DNA from: CAWFLT01 sp963816795
GTDB lineage: Bacteria; Acidobacteriota; Vicinamibacteria; Vicinamibacterales; SCN-69-37
Reading direction: 5' to 3'
Length of the DNA: 64,000 bases
NCBI GenBank assembly: GCA_963816795.1
Contig: CAWFLT010000012.1
Span: 124,001 to 188,000, forward strand
Within the stretch, counting starts at the first letter, position 1, and every line of letters begins with the position of its first letter. Under the pieces are notes generated by a model, which did no database searches, was not told where the DNA came from, and worked only from the letters and a program-made list of their open reading frames with translations. The position numbers and the translations under genes were made by a program. Of the stretch, positions 8,623 to 19,400 are shown in pieces.

Positions 8623-9192
8623 ATGCGAAAACTCGTGTACTCGACCTCCCTCTCACTCGATGGCTATATCGATTCTGCGGCCGGAGACCCCAGCTGGGTC
8701 GTGCCCGATGAGGAGCTCCACAGGCATTTCAATGACGTTGAGCGAGAGGTCGACACCCTCCTGTACGGTCGCCGCATGTACGAAATCATGGCTGGCTATT
8801 GGCCGACGGCCGACCAGGACCCTTCGGCGCCTGGCGCCATCGTTGAGTACGCTCAGATCTGGAAGCCCGTCCCCAAAGTGGTCTTCTCATCGACGCTCGA
8901 AGGAGTCGACTGGAACTCGCGACTGATAAGAGGGGATGCGGTCGCCGAAGTCGCACGACTCAAAGCGCAGCCCGGCGGCGGGTCCATCGGCGTCGGGGGC
9001 CTCCTTCTCGCCTCAGCCTTGGCATCCGCCGGCCTGATCGACGAATACCGCCTCTACTACGTCCCGATCTTCCTGGGTTCCGGCACGGCAGCGTTCTCGC
9101 AGATTCAGCACAGCGTCAGACTCAAGCCGGTCGAGACCCGCACATTCTCTTCCGGGACGGTACTCCTGAGATGCGCTCCCGTCACTCCGTAG
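8623..9192 (+). CDS. Dihydrofolate-reductase-fold protein (RibD C-terminal family)
   Basis: A 189-residue protein with the opening MRKLVYSTSLSLDGYID, followed by DTLLYGRRMYEIMAGYWP, PKVVFSSTLEG and GGGSIGVGGLLLASALASAG. These are the conserved blocks of the YwjB/YyaP-type dihydrofolate-reductase-family proteins, which share the NADPH-binding fold of RibD. Such genes are common integron cassettes and accessory genes; their substrates are mostly unknown. No strong Shine-Dalgarno sequence is visible (AAGGCGG lies seven bases upstream). It is the last gene before tRNA-Leu. Confidence 0.88.
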   Translation: MRKLVYSTSLSLDGYIDSAAGDPSWVVPDEELHRHFNDVEREVDTLLYGRRMYEIMAGYWPTADQDPSAPGAIVEYAQIWKPVPKVVFSSTLEGVDWNSRLIRGDAVAEVARLKAQPGGGSIGVGGLLLASALASAGLIDEYRLYYVPIFLGSGTAAFSQIQHSVRLKPVETRTFSSGTVLLRCAPVTP

Positions 9193-9288
9193 TCTGTATC
9201 GAGCAGGCTTTGAGGACAGACGCCGTTCCGCCCTCCGCGGCGCAAGCCCCTGATAAGATTGTGGTCGCGGTCCTGCCCTCCCTTCCGT

Positions 9289-9377
9289 GCCGGAGTGGCG
9301 AAACTGGCAGACGCGCGAGACTCAAAATCTCGTTCGGTTTACTCCGAGTGTGGGTTCGATTCCCTCCTCCGGCACCA
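9289..9377 (+). tRNA. tRNA-Leu (anticodon CAA)
   Basis: Acceptor arm GCCGGAG pairs with CTCCGGC, followed by A and an encoded CCA. The anticodon stem CGAGA/TCTCG encloses loop CTCAAAA, giving anticodon CAA. A long variable arm identifies a class II tRNA. The T stem has one T-T mismatch. A TAAGAT hexamer about 30 bases upstream is a plausible -10. Confidence 0.93.
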
Positions 9378-9497
9378 ACCTTCGCTCGCCTTCGGCGAGC
9401 TACGGTTGGCAAGCCAGCAAGTTTCGGGCTCGCCTGCCGCGAGCGAAGGTTGTCCGCCGAAGCTGCGCGCGTGAGCGCGCGATAAGCGAAGGCGGAC
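9378..9497. repeat. Two-hairpin element abutting tRNA-Leu
   Basis: ACCTTCGCTCGC (9378-9389) pairs exactly with GCGAGCGAAGGT (9439-9450). A second hairpin follows, GTCCGCC against GGCGGAC (9452-9497), with a nested GCGCGC stem. The first arm begins immediately after the tRNA CCA end. It may act as a terminator or processing signal, or be an inserted element using the tRNA end as a target. Confidence 0.65.
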
Positions 9498-9862
9498 GAT
9501 CCGGCCGGCTGGCGAGCCACGGAGTCGCCTAACGACCGCCAGCGACCCGTCCTTGGTTGTCGTCAGTTTGCCGCTCGCCGCCAGAACAACGACCTTCTGT
9601 CTGCTTCAGAGAAGACTTTGCTCTGACACTGGATACGGATGCAAGACAATCTACTTGAGTCACTGAAGGTCCAGCTGCCGAGCTGCGTACGCACAATTGG
9701 CGCGAATCCTGCAGGTTGACTTCCTGGCAAGTCGACCGCGAAAGCTACTGCTGCAACGCACGACCCACCGGTTCTACGACCGAACACAGGTCAGGCTAGC
9801 GCAAGTCGAAGCTGAACGACGTGCACGTAACCGTTTACTCATCGCGCAATAGAGGAGGATTC
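9498..9862. other. Gap with no recognisable gene
   Basis: A lone GCCTAAC (9527-9533) matches an attC outer half-site but has no clear partner. No convincing coding frame is present. The TonB receptor's Shine-Dalgarno sequence GAGGAGG lies at 9852-9858. Confidence 0.5.
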
Positions 9863-12800
9863 ATGCGCAAGCTCCTGCTCGGCTGCGCAGCGTTGGCGTT
9901 CCTTGTCTTGGGAACACCAGCGGCTGCACAGGAAACCCGAGGATCGATCGAAGGTACCATCAAGGACAGCGGCGGCGGCGTGTTGCCGGGCGTCACAGTT
10001 GAAGCCGCCATCGCTGGCGGCACGGCCATCACGACCGTGACCGACGCTCGCGGCGTCTACCGGTTTCCGTCCCTGCCCCCCGGCACCTACACCGTCAAGG
10101 CAAGTCTCTCCGGCTTCTCTGAGGCCAAGCTGGAAAACGTTCAGGTCACGCTCGGCGCGATCCTGACCGTCGACCTGAACCTGGCGCCGGGCGGCGTGAG
10201 CGAAACGGTCGAGGTCAAGGCCTCATCGCCAGTCATCGACGTCAAGCAGAACGCGGTCACCAACGTCGTGTCGTCGGAGGTCATCGACCTGATCCCGAAG
10301 ACCGGCACCGGCATCCTCGGCGCGCTCTCGGGTCTGCCGGGCGCGGGCGCGGAAGGCCGCCTCGGCGGCTTCGGCATCGACGGCGCCGGCGCCTCGGAGA
10401 ACCGCTACATCATCGACGGCATGGACGTGAGCGGCCTGCAGCAGCGGCACGCTCGGCCGTGACCTCAACATCACCTTCATCGACTCGATCCAGGTGAAGT
10501 CGTCAGGCTACAACGCCGAGTACCGCGCCGCCACCGGCGGCGTCGTCAGCGCGCTGACCAAGAGCGGCACCAACACGTTCCACGGTGACGCTCAACGCGT
10601 TCGTGAGCGGCCGTCCGCTGCGTGGACTGCAAGGCGACGTCCGGCAGCAGCTGCGGCTCATGATTTCGGACAACACCAAGGCCGAGTACTTCAAGACGCC
10701 GCGCCTCGACGAGACGACCAACGTCAACCCGAGCGTCAGCGTCGGCGGCCCGATCCTGCAGAACAAGATCTGGTTCTTCGCGGGCTTCAACCCGCGTTGG
10801 GAAAGCCAGGATCGCACGGTCATCTGGACGACCCCGGCCGCCTACGCGGGGCAGACGCAGTCGTTCAATGCCAAGTCGACGAACACGAGCGGCCTCTACA
10901 ACGTCACCTATTCGCTCTCGCCGACGAAGCGGATTCGGTTCAACGGCGCCAACGAGCGCAGCACGAGCCCGCTCGCGCTGCCCGCCATCGACTCGGTGAC
11001 CGGCCAGAGCACGACGAACGCGACGACGTTCAATCCGCGCGCGACGGTCTACACGGCCGGCTTCAACGATTCGTATAGCGGCACGTTCGACTGGACGGTC
11101 TCGAACTCGATGTTCCTCAGCGTCAACGGCGGCTACCTCGGCTACGGCGGCCACTCTGAGGGCGGCGACTACTACCACGGCGTCCGCCGCAACTTCATCA
11201 CGTCGAACGTCAACTACCTCGACGTGCCGACCAACCTGCAGCAGAACGCGGGCTACTTCGACAACCTGTCGAACACCTTCTCCGTGAAGAACGACTTCAG
11301 CCGTTTCAACGTCAACGTGGACGCGACGAAGTTCTTCACCTGGAAGGGCCAGCACTCGGTGAAGGTCGGCGCCCAGCTCGAGCGGTTCGGCAACTCCGTC
11401 AACAACGGCGACCAGTTCCCGAACCTGCGGCTCAACTGGAACGCGACCCGGTCCACGCTGAGCAGCACGAACGTCCGCGGGACCTACGGCTACTACGAAA
11501 TCCGCCGCGTCTACACGATCGGCGACATCCACTCGAACAACGTCGGGCTGTTCGCGCAGGACCAGTGGACGGTCAACAACAAGCTGACGTTGAACTACGG
11601 CCTGCGCGTCGACCAGACCAACATCCCGTCCTATCGCGAGGAAAACGAGGGCATCAAGTTCGGCTTCGGCGACAAGATCGCGCCGCGCGTCGGCTTCGCC
11701 TACGACCTCCGCGGCGACGGCATGTGGAAGGCGCTACGGCTCCTGGGGCGTGTTCTACGACATCGAGAAGCTCGAGATGCCGCTGGGCTCGTTCGGCGCC
11801 AACCGCTGGATCAGCTACTACTGGACGCTCGACAACTACAACTGGCCGGCGATCGACTGCGACGGCACGCCGACGAGCAACTGCCCGGGCACGTTCATCG
11901 AGCAGGTGGACTTCCGCCACGTCTCGAACGGCCAGGGCGCGGACAACCTCGTCGATCCGAACCTCGAGCCGTACCGGACGCAGGAAATCACGTTCGGCAT
12001 GGATCGGCAGCTCAGCCGGACCGATCTCGGTCGGCACGCGCTACACGCACAAGTGGCTGAACCAGGCGATCGAAGACGTCGGCGTGCAGGTGCCCGGCGT
12101 CGGCGAGGTCTTCTACACCGCCAACCCGTGCATGGGCCTGGGCGAGCAGCCGCTCGGCGCCGAGTTCCCGGCGATCCCCTGCCCGACGCGCAACTACGAC
12201 GGCCTCGAGTTCACGTTCAAGCGCCGGCTGCAGAACAACTGGATGCTCAACGCGAGCTTCCTCTACAGCCGGATCTTCGGCACGTTCTCGGGTCTGACGA
12301 GCTCCGACGAGAGCGGCCGCAACTCGCCCTCGCGTCAACCGCTTCTACGACGGCCTCTACATGTCGTTCAACGAGAAGGGCGAAGCCGATCGACGGCCGC
12401 CTGCAGTCGGATCGTCCGTGGGTGCTGAAGATTCAGCCCGCGTACATCCTGCCGTGGGGCACGATGGCCGGCGCCGAGATCGACATCGAAGCCGGGTCTG
12501 CCGATGACCTCGGCGGTCACCTTCACGGGCGTCCCGGTCTACGTGTTCGGGCGCAACGACCTCGGCAACGTGCCGACGTACTCCTACGTCAACCTGAACT
12601 TCCAGCAGGAGTTCCGGCTGCCGAAGAACCTGCGGGCGACGGTCGCACTCAACATCGACAACCTGTTCGATCAGGAGACGGTGACGACCATCGTTCGCGA
12701 CGCCCTACCGCGACGCGCTGAACTTCAATCAGTGCTCGGGCGGGACGGCCGCGGCGAACCGCAACTGCGCGGATCGCGCGTTCTTCGCCGGCTTCGACAC

Positions 12801-12930
12801 GAAAGCGGTGATGGCCGCCGCGAACGCCGCCGCCCCGAACAGCGCCGGACGTCCAGACCCGCGCTACAAGATGGACTCGGGCTGGCAGGGCGCGCGTCAG
12901 GCGCGGCTCCAGGTGCGGTTCTCGTTCTAA
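9863..12930 (+). CDS. Oar-like TonB-dependent receptor (heavily frameshifted)
   Basis: About 1,020 residues. ATG 9863 follows AGAGGAGG and opens a signal peptide ending AAAQ. Residues ~25-110 form a carboxypeptidase-regulatory-like beta-sandwich (GSIEGTIKDSGGGVLPGVTV ... GVYRFPSLPPGTYTVKASL). The plug follows with SGYNAEYRAATGGVVSALTK, then an outer-membrane barrel (LTLNYGLRVDQ, FGDKIAPRVGFAYDLRGDG, ending LQVRFSF with the terminal Phe of barrel proteins). The family imports large substrates or displays them on the surface. At least eight frame breaks are visible, near 10442, 10590, 11735, 12027, 12332, 12384, 12498 and 12708; most are repaired by removing one base. Conservation on both sides of each break argues for sequence error. 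Confidence 0.85.
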
Positions 12931-12964
12931 CCGCGCGCGGGTAACCGCGCGAGGGCAAGACACG

Positions 12965-12997
12965 ACGGGCGGCAGGGTTCCCTGCCGCCCGTTTTTT
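12965..12997 (+). terminator. Intrinsic terminator after the TonB receptor
   Basis: ACGGGCGGCAGGG pairs with CCCTGCCGCCCGT and is followed by a run of six Ts. It stands between two convergent genes, 35 bases after the receptor stop. Confidence 0.92.
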
Positions 12998-13020
12998 CTT
13001 GTACAGAGTGCCTGATCTTT

Positions 13021-14997
13021 CTATCGCTTATTGAATACGCGCGAACTTCGAATCGCCGCGCCGTCGGCCGTCTGCAGGACGGCGGTCACGGTGTATGGCC
13101 CGGGAGGAAGCGACGCGATCGCGAGGGTTGCCGAGGCGAGTTGGCGCCGCGGATCGTTGCCGGGCTTCTGCGAGAGCGGTAGCCGCGCCAGCGGCGCGCG
13201 GCCGAGCGGTGCGAGCTCGAGCGTCAGCACGGCGCCCTTGAAGGCGTCGGGTGAATCGGCGTAGACCTCGAGCGAGACCGGGAGCGTGGCCGCGCCCGGC
13301 AGGACCCACGGATTCGGCACGAACCCCTTGCTGCCGATCTCGCCGAGAAACACGTCGCTCAGCCGAACGCCCCCGAGCCGCGCCGGGGCGACCTCGAACT
13401 CGTGTTCGACGCTGCCCTGCCGGCCATCAGCGGTGATGCCGGCGAGCTTGACGCGATACGCCCCCTTCGGCAGATTCACCGCGGCGAGATACAGGACGCG
13501 ATCCCCCGCCAGCCGGTCGGTGGCGAGCGTGTCGCTTTCGAACCCGTCGGCCACGGTCTTGCCGGCGGCATCGCTCACTTCGTAGCCGACCGCGGCCATC
13601 GGTCGGCCGGCCGCGGCAAAGCTGGCGGCCACGACCGTGCGGATCGCGTCGCGTCCGCTCAGGTCTGGAGCCGAGTAGGTATCAAGATCGACGCCGAGGT
13701 CCGTCGTCGCCACCGGCCATCGCAGCACCTGGCCGATCGCGACCTTCAGATCGGCGGGCACGCGGACGGGCGGCGGCTCCGGGTTCACGGTGAAGTCGGT
13801 CCGGGCGCGGACGGTCGCCCCCGGCCAGTTCACCCGGACGTCGATCTTCTGCCGGTCGCCGTCGCGATCCTGCGCGTCGCGTTCGAACGACACCAGGTAA
13901 TAGCCGGACGTCTCGCCGTCGATCCGCGCGAGCGCGCCCAGCGGCGTGCCGCTGATCATGAACGCCTCGCCGCGTCCGGCCACCGCCAGCATCGACATCC
14001 CATCGAACAGCACCTTCTGATCGAGCATCCGCGCCGTCGTCATGTTGTACCGGCTTCCGACGTCGGCGAGCGCCATCGGCAGGTTCAACGCGAAGAACGT
14101 CACCCGTGCCCGCTCGGCGGCGAGCGAGAACCGGCGCAACTCGTTGATCGTATTGCGGTCGATCACGATTCCCTCGGAGACGAGGACGATACTCTTCGGA
14201 CCGTCGATTGACGTCATCGCGGACGCGATCGCCTCGAGCGAATCGAGCAGATCTCGCGTCTTGCGCCGTTCCGCCTCCATGATCCAGTTGGCGGCCGGCT
14301 GCATCTTCATCAGACACGTCGTCCCCGACGGATCGATCCGCATCGCCATCTCGGCATCGAGAAGCTCGGTCGGCAGGTCGCAGCTGCCGGTGACCACATT
14401 GACGCGCTGCAGGTAGTCGTCGAGCGCGTGGCTGTCCATCTGCTCGACGGCGGCGGCCTCGCCCACGGTCATGCTGCCGCCCTGATTGCGGGTCGACACC
14501 CCGGCGATCTTCGCCGCCGCGTCCTGGATCAGTTGACGGTTCGTCGTCAGATCGACGCGCGGCGTCCCGAAGGGAAGCACCACCATTCCGACGCGGTCGT
14601 CGGGCCTGAGCTTTTCGAGATATTCCCCAATCGACTTCAGAACGCCGCGGCCGCCGCCCGCCGCAATGTGCTCGACGTCGACGACGAAGAGAAAGCTCCG
14701 GCCCGTCGCGGGCGTCGAATTGCTCGAGGGCGCGGGTACGCTCGCCACGGTCGCGGTCGACCGGCTCCGGTTCGGTTCGACGGACACGAAGTCTGCCGCG
14801 ACGATCTTGCGCGGCCGGTTGCCGGCCACGACAGTGAAGTCCGCTGGCACCAGGCGGTTGACCGGGCGGCCGTCATTGTCGACAACCGCCACGTCGACCG
14901 TGACGAGATCGACGCGCGCCCTGAAGACGGGGGCGGGCTGCTGCTGGGCAGGCAGCACCCACACTAAGGCGATGACGAACAGCCAGCCGGGGCGCAT
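13021..14997 (-). CDS. VWA domain protein, acidobacterial type, exported
   Basis: A 658-residue protein with a signal peptide (WLFVIALVWVLPAQQ). It opens with the short N-terminal strand block RARVDLVTVDVAVVD and VPADFTVVAGNRPRKI that precedes the von Willebrand A domain in many acidobacterial proteins. The VWA-like region spans about residues 95-330 (SFLFVVDVEHI with a degenerate metal site, PDDRVGMVVLPFG, SIVLVSEG). Later beta-rich segments end PGPYTVTAVLQTADGA. The metal-ion site lacks the usual DxSxS, so ligand binding may differ. A TAAGAT hexamer seven bases before the ATG suggests a leaderless transcript. The function is unknown. Confidence 0.85.
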   Translation of the reverse strand: MRPGWLFVIALVWVLPAQQQPAPVFRARVDLVTVDVAVVDNDGRPVNRLVPADFTVVAGNRPRKIVAADFVSVEPNRSRSTATVASVPAPSSNSTPATGRSFLFVVDVEHIAAGGGRGVLKSIGEYLEKLRPDDRVGMVVLPFGTPRVDLTTNRQLIQDAAAKIAGVSTRNQGGSMTVGEAAAVEQMDSHALDDYLQRVNVVTGSCDLPTELLDAEMAMRIDPSGTTCLMKMQPAANWIMEAERRKTRDLLDSLEAIASAMTSIDGPKSIVLVSEGIVIDRNTINELRRFSLAAERARVTFFALNLPMALADVGSRYNMTTARMLDQKVLFDGMSMLAVAGRGEAFMISGTPLGALARIDGETSGYYLVSFERDAQDRDGDRQKIDVRVNWPGATVRARTDFTVNPEPPPVRVPADLKVAIGQVLRWPVATTDLGVDLDTYSAPDLSGRDAIRTVVAASFAAAGRPMAAVGYEVSDAAGKTVADGFESDTLATDRLAGDRVLYLAAVNLPKGAYRVKLAGITADGRQGSVEHEFEVAPARLGGVRLSDVFLGEIGSKGFVPNPWVLPGAATLPVSLEVYADSPDAFKGAVLTLELAPLGRAPLARLPLSQKPGNDPRRQLASATLAIASLPPGPYTVTAVLQTADGAAIRSSRVFNKR

Positions 14998-15004
14998 CAG
15001 GCGG

Positions 15005-15010
15005 ATCTTA
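15005..15010 (-). promoter_or_regulatory. -10-like TAAGAT before the VWA gene
   Basis: On the minus strand TAAGAT ends seven bases before ATG 14997, so transcription would begin at about the start codon. No Shine-Dalgarno sequence lies between. Confidence 0.5.
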
Positions 15011-15045
15011 CATTGGCCACGGATCCGGGCACGAGGCAGGTCGCA

Positions 15046-15069
15046 GGGGTGGGGCCCCGCGCCAGTAGA
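15046..15069. repeat. Partial copy of the GGGGCCCC-core element
   Basis: GGGTGGGGCCCCGCGCCAGT matches the core found in full at 55.1 kb, including the CCAGTA flank. The second hairpin is missing here. It lies between two same-strand genes. Confidence 0.6.
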
Positions 15070-15082
15070 GACGACCCGCGCG

Positions 15083-16291
15083 TCAACGAACGATCAGATC
15101 CCAGCGCGGATTGCCGCCGCCGACCTTGTCGGCCAAGGTGCGGTAGCTTGGTTCGCCCCACGCAACCGCGGCTCGGCGCAGAAGACGATGGATCGCGCCG
15201 GGCTCGAAGCCGGTGAGCTCCGGATACGGCCAGGGCCGCTCGCCCGCCGCGAACGGGACGAGAAAATCGAGCGCCTTCCGGAGGCTGCGCCCGTCCGCCG
15301 ATCGATAAGTCCACACGTCGACGCCCACGCGCTCGCCGAGCGTCGCGAGGTTGAAGAACGCGGTGAGGTTGTAGGCGCTGTAGTGCCATGCCCGCGTGCG
15401 CGAGAGCTCACGCAGCTGCCGGCCGTCGGGTTCGATCTGGCGAGCGATCCGCTGGCGTGCGCCTTCGAGGGTGCGCCGCGCGATGGCGGGCTGGCGGGTG
15501 AACATGGCCAGCGCGGCGACCTGCACGTCGTACCAAGTCTCGTGGTTGTTGCCGTTCTTCGCTTCAGCCTGTCCGTGCGGGCTCTCGAGCAACCACGTGA
15601 GGTAGTCGCGCATCCAGGTGTCGAGCCCGGCCTGGTCAGCCACCGTCCACGCCGGCGAGGGCGCAACCGCGATGACGCCATCGAGCAGGTCCGGCAGGCC
15701 GGTCGTCTCGATGATGCCGATCCCGCGGCCGTCCGTGATCCCGGGAATGCCCTGCCCGAAGCGCAGGTGTGGGTTCATTCGCGTCGCGGGATTGAGAAAC
15801 CAGACGCGCACGAACTGCGCCGCCTGCGACGCGTACGCCTCGCGCCCGGTCAAGCGGTACGCGAGCCCCAGCGTGGACACCGCGCTCATGACCCGGCCGA
15901 AGTTATCGTGGTCGCTGATCCGCTTGAGCTCCGGATTCCGTTCGCCATCGCGCTGGATATAGGGCTTGCCGTCCGGCTTGGTCGGATCGGGCCACCAATA
16001 AGGCGCCTGACTCATGTAGTCGTGCTTGTCGCCGCTTGGCGGCGTGACGCCCTTGTCCATGACGGACGGCGGCGTGAGCGCGAGCGCCGCCTTCGCGTCC
16101 TGCTCGAGCGCCTCGAGCGCGGAACGGAGTTGAGGTTCGTTCTTTTCGAGGCGTGCGCGCACGGACGTCACGTAGCCCAGGTCGATCAGCAGCGCGTCCG
16201 CGCCCGATTGCTGCGGCGCGCTCGCGGGAGCCGCGCCGTCGGCGATCAGGAGGACCACCACGAGCCCGGTCACTCGCACGATGGCACGCAT
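15083..16291 (-). CDS. Alginate lyase family protein (PL5-like), exported
   Basis: A 402-residue protein with a signal peptide (VTGLVVVLLIADGAAPA). It carries APYWWPDPTKPDGKPYIQRD, NPELKRISDHDNFGRV and KNGNNHETWYDVQ, the conserved segments of the alginate-lyase superfamily (Pfam PF05426), an alpha/alpha toroid of beta-eliminating lyases. Members act on alginate or other uronate polymers in the periplasm. It sits between two TonB-dependent receptors, which fits polysaccharide uptake, though no sugar-processing enzymes are nearby. A TATGAT hexamer six bases upstream of the ATG suggests leaderless transcription. No frameshift is seen. Confidence 0.9.
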   Translation of the reverse strand: MRAIVRVTGLVVVLLIADGAAPASAPQQSGADALLIDLGYVTSVRARLEKNEPQLRSALEALEQDAKAALALTPPSVMDKGVTPPSGDKHDYMSQAPYWWPDPTKPDGKPYIQRDGERNPELKRISDHDNFGRVMSAVSTLGLAYRLTGREAYASQAAQFVRVWFLNPATRMNPHLRFGQGIPGITDGRGIGIIETTGLPDLLDGVIAVAPSPAWTVADQAGLDTWMRDYLTWLLESPHGQAEAKNGNNHETWYDVQVAALAMFTRQPAIARRTLEGARQRIARQIEPDGRQLRELSRTRAWHYSAYNLTAFFNLATLGERVGVDVWTYRSADGRSLRKALDFLVPFAAGERPWPYPELTGFEPGAIHRLLRRAAVAWGEPSYRTLADKVGGGNPRWDLIVR

Positions 16292-16297
16292 GCGCGG

Positions 16298-16303
16298 ATC
16301 ATA
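16298..16303 (-). promoter_or_regulatory. -10-like TATGAT before the alginate lyase gene
   Basis: TATGAT on the minus strand ends six bases before ATG 16291. The gap is too short for a ribosome-binding leader. Confidence 0.5.
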
Positions 16304-16410
16304 CCGTGGCGACTGACTATTCCTCGTGCGTCAATCAATCAGATGCCATCGCCAACGATCAATCGACAACTATCAATGACGAGCGTATGGTATCGCTACC
16401 AGGAGGCGTC

Positions 16411-19400
16411 ATGAAGCGGATCGGCCTGCTCACGCCCGTGTTGTTTCTCCTCTCGGCCATCATCGCCGCGGCTCAATCCAGCCAGGGATCGATCAACGGG
16501 ACCGTCTTCGATCAGACGGGATCCGTGGTCGCCGGCGCGACGGTCACGATTACCAACATCGGCACCGCGAACACGATCACGCTGAAGACGTCCGAGTCCG
16601 GCGCGTTCTCGGCGCCGCTGCTCGATCCGGTCGAATACCGCGTGACCGCCGCGTTTCCGGGCTTCAAGGTCGCCGTCGTCGAGCGGGTGAAAGTCGACAC
16701 CGCCACCACCGCGACGCTGAAGCTGACGCTCGCGCTCGGCGAAGTGTCGACCGAAGTGATCGTCGCGGCAGAAGCCCCGCTCATCAACCGCGGGTCGGGC
16801 ACGCCGGGGCAGACGATCACGGAGCGCCAGATCGTCGAGATGCCGCTCAACAACCGCAGCGTCCTCGATCTCGCGTTGACCGTGGGCAACGTCGTTGGCG
16901 CGGCCGGCACCGAGGATCCGGAAATGGGCTCCGAGATCCCGACGCCCGGGTTCAATCTCTTCGTCAACGGCGGCCGGGCCGGCAGCACCGCGATTCTCGC
17001 CGACGGCGCCCGGAACACCGGCGTCGGCCTCGGCCGCGCGGTGGTCACGTTCTCACCTGACACGGTGAAGGAGTTCACCGTGCAGACCTCGAATTTCTCG
17101 GCGGAGTTCGGCCAGACCGGCGGCGGCGTGATCAACATGAGCACCAAGTCCGGCGCCAACCGCTATGAGGGGCTCGGCTACTGGTATCACCGGAGCCCGC
17201 CGCTCAGCGCCGCGCCGTTTTCGACGGCGACCGCCTTCCGCGCCAAGTCGAACCGGGTACAGCATCAGGTCGGCTTCACCTACAGCGGTCCGATCCGGAC
17301 ACCGGACAAGCTCGGCGGCTACGACGGCCGAAACCGGACGTTCTTCTTCGCCGCGTTCGAACCGCGCTACTACTACGACAGCACGCCGTTCAACGTCCTC
17401 GTTCCCTCCGCCGCCATGCGGCGGGGAGATTTCAGCAACGCGGTGACGGTGACGGGCGGCGTCACGACGAGAGACGTCGCCGAGCGGTTCGGACTGCAGT
17501 GGCAGCCGCTCACGATCTACAACCAGTACGAGCTGGTCGGCAATCAGTTGCGGCGGGTCACCCTGCCGGCGGGCGCGTCGTTCCCCGAGTTCCCGAACAA
17601 CGTGATTCCGAGCGCAATGCTCGATCCGCTCGCGCAGGATCTGATGCAGTACCTGCCGGCGCCCGGCGACTACTTCCTCGACACCGACGGCGCGCTTCGC
17701 AACTACGCGGACGAGAACTTCATCAGAAACCTCGAGCAGCGCTTCACGGCCCGTGTCGATCACAACCTGACCAGAAACAACCGCCTCACCGGCCGTTATA
17801 CACAGGTCCCGATTCGCGGCGATCGCGGGCGCAGCGGGTTCGAGGTCGGCCGCGACGAGGTCAACACCGGCGGGACGGACTACAGCTGGTCGCGCCAGCT
17901 CCTCTTCACCGACAGCCAGATCCTCTCATCGTCCGTCGTCAACGAAGTACGGTTCAACTACACCTACGGCCGGTTCACACGAAACTTTCCGCCTGGATTC
18001 GACGCTTACTCGGGACGGAATCTCTCGACCGAGATCGGGTTGCCGAGCCTGACGCCGGGCGGACTGCCCGAGTTCATCACCGGAGGCGGCAATATCGGCT
18101 GGAGCCAGTCGCAGCAGAACGAGAACGCGGAACACACGTTCACGCTGGCTAACACGGTGTCGGTGGTGCGCGGGCAGCAGACCTGGAAGTTCGGCATCGA
18201 CTTCCTGCAACAGCGGCTGAAGACGATTCCGATGTTCGGCGCCTCCGGCGGCCGCTACGAGTTCAATCGCAACACGACGCTCACCAACAGCGCGTTGACG
18301 AACGGAACCGGCGGCACCCCGTTCGCCCAGTTTCTGCTCGGCATCTACAACATGACCACGCTGCGCGATTCGCTGATTCCGTATTACTACCAGTGGAACT
18401 CGTGGGCCGGATTCATTCAGAACGACTGGCAGGTGCATCCGAACCTGACGCTCAATCTGGGCCTGCGCTACACGTTGCAGCTCCCCCGCACCGAACGCGA
18501 GGATCGCCAGGGCGCGTTTCGGCCGGATCTGGCCGAGGAGTTTCCGCTGGCCCAGCCAGTGACCCTCCCCACCGGCGAGGTCATCACCACGGCCCTCGTG
18601 CCGCCGTTCGCGTACGTCGGACGCGGCGGCCGCTCCCGCTACATCACGCCGATCGACTGGAACGCATGGGAGCCGCGGCTCGGATTCGCGTGGGTGCCGG
18701 GGTTCGGGTGGAACCGCTCGGAAAAGATGGTGGTCCGGGGCGGGTACGGGCTGTCGCATGCCACGCTGACCGGACAGGGCCGCAACCCGTCACCGGACTT
18801 CGCGTCGGGCACGATCGCGTACGGCTTCAACACCCGGGTGGTCGATCCGAACTTCGTCGCGAGGATCTGCTGCAACAAACCGTTGTGGATCGAAAAATCG
18901 GTCGACGAGACGCTGAACATTCCCGAGGACGGTCTGATGTACCTCAACGGCATCAACGTCGCGGCCGCAGCGGTCTCCGACAACGTGCACACGCCGGCGT
19001 CGCACAGCTGGAGCACGACGGTGGGCTACCAACTGCCGTCGCAGACGCTCGTCGAGGCGACGTACACCGGCAGCCGCGGCGTCACTTGTTCCTGCCGCCG
19101 ACCAACATCAACGCGGTGCCGGCCGAGCTCAACGAGGCCTACCTGGCGCGCGGCATCAACCCGCTCGACAACGTCGTCGATCCGCTCGGCCGGCGCGACG
19201 TCAACGGGAACGTCATCAGCTTCTCGCAGGGCTACCTCGGCGCGCCGTACCTCGGCATGGAGGGGCTCAACGTCATGCTCGATTCGCGGGCGACCAGCCA
19301 GTACCACGGGATCACGCTCAGCGTGCGGCGTCGCAGCGGCCGCGGGTTCTCCTACACCGCGAACTACACGTACGGAAAGAGCATGGACAACGCGTCGGAT

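Noticed and set aside
9563..9787. Minus-strand 74-codon frame
   Set aside because: No ribosome-binding site, no similarity and atypical composition; treated as non-coding.
9863..12930. Programmed ribosomal frameshifting in the TonB receptor and others
   Set aside because: Breaks occur at many unrelated non-slippery sequences, up to a dozen per gene, which points to sequence error.
12949..12999. Second terminator for the VWA gene in the opposite direction
   Set aside because: The hairpin at 12965 has a T-run only on the plus strand, so I assign it to the TonB receptor alone.
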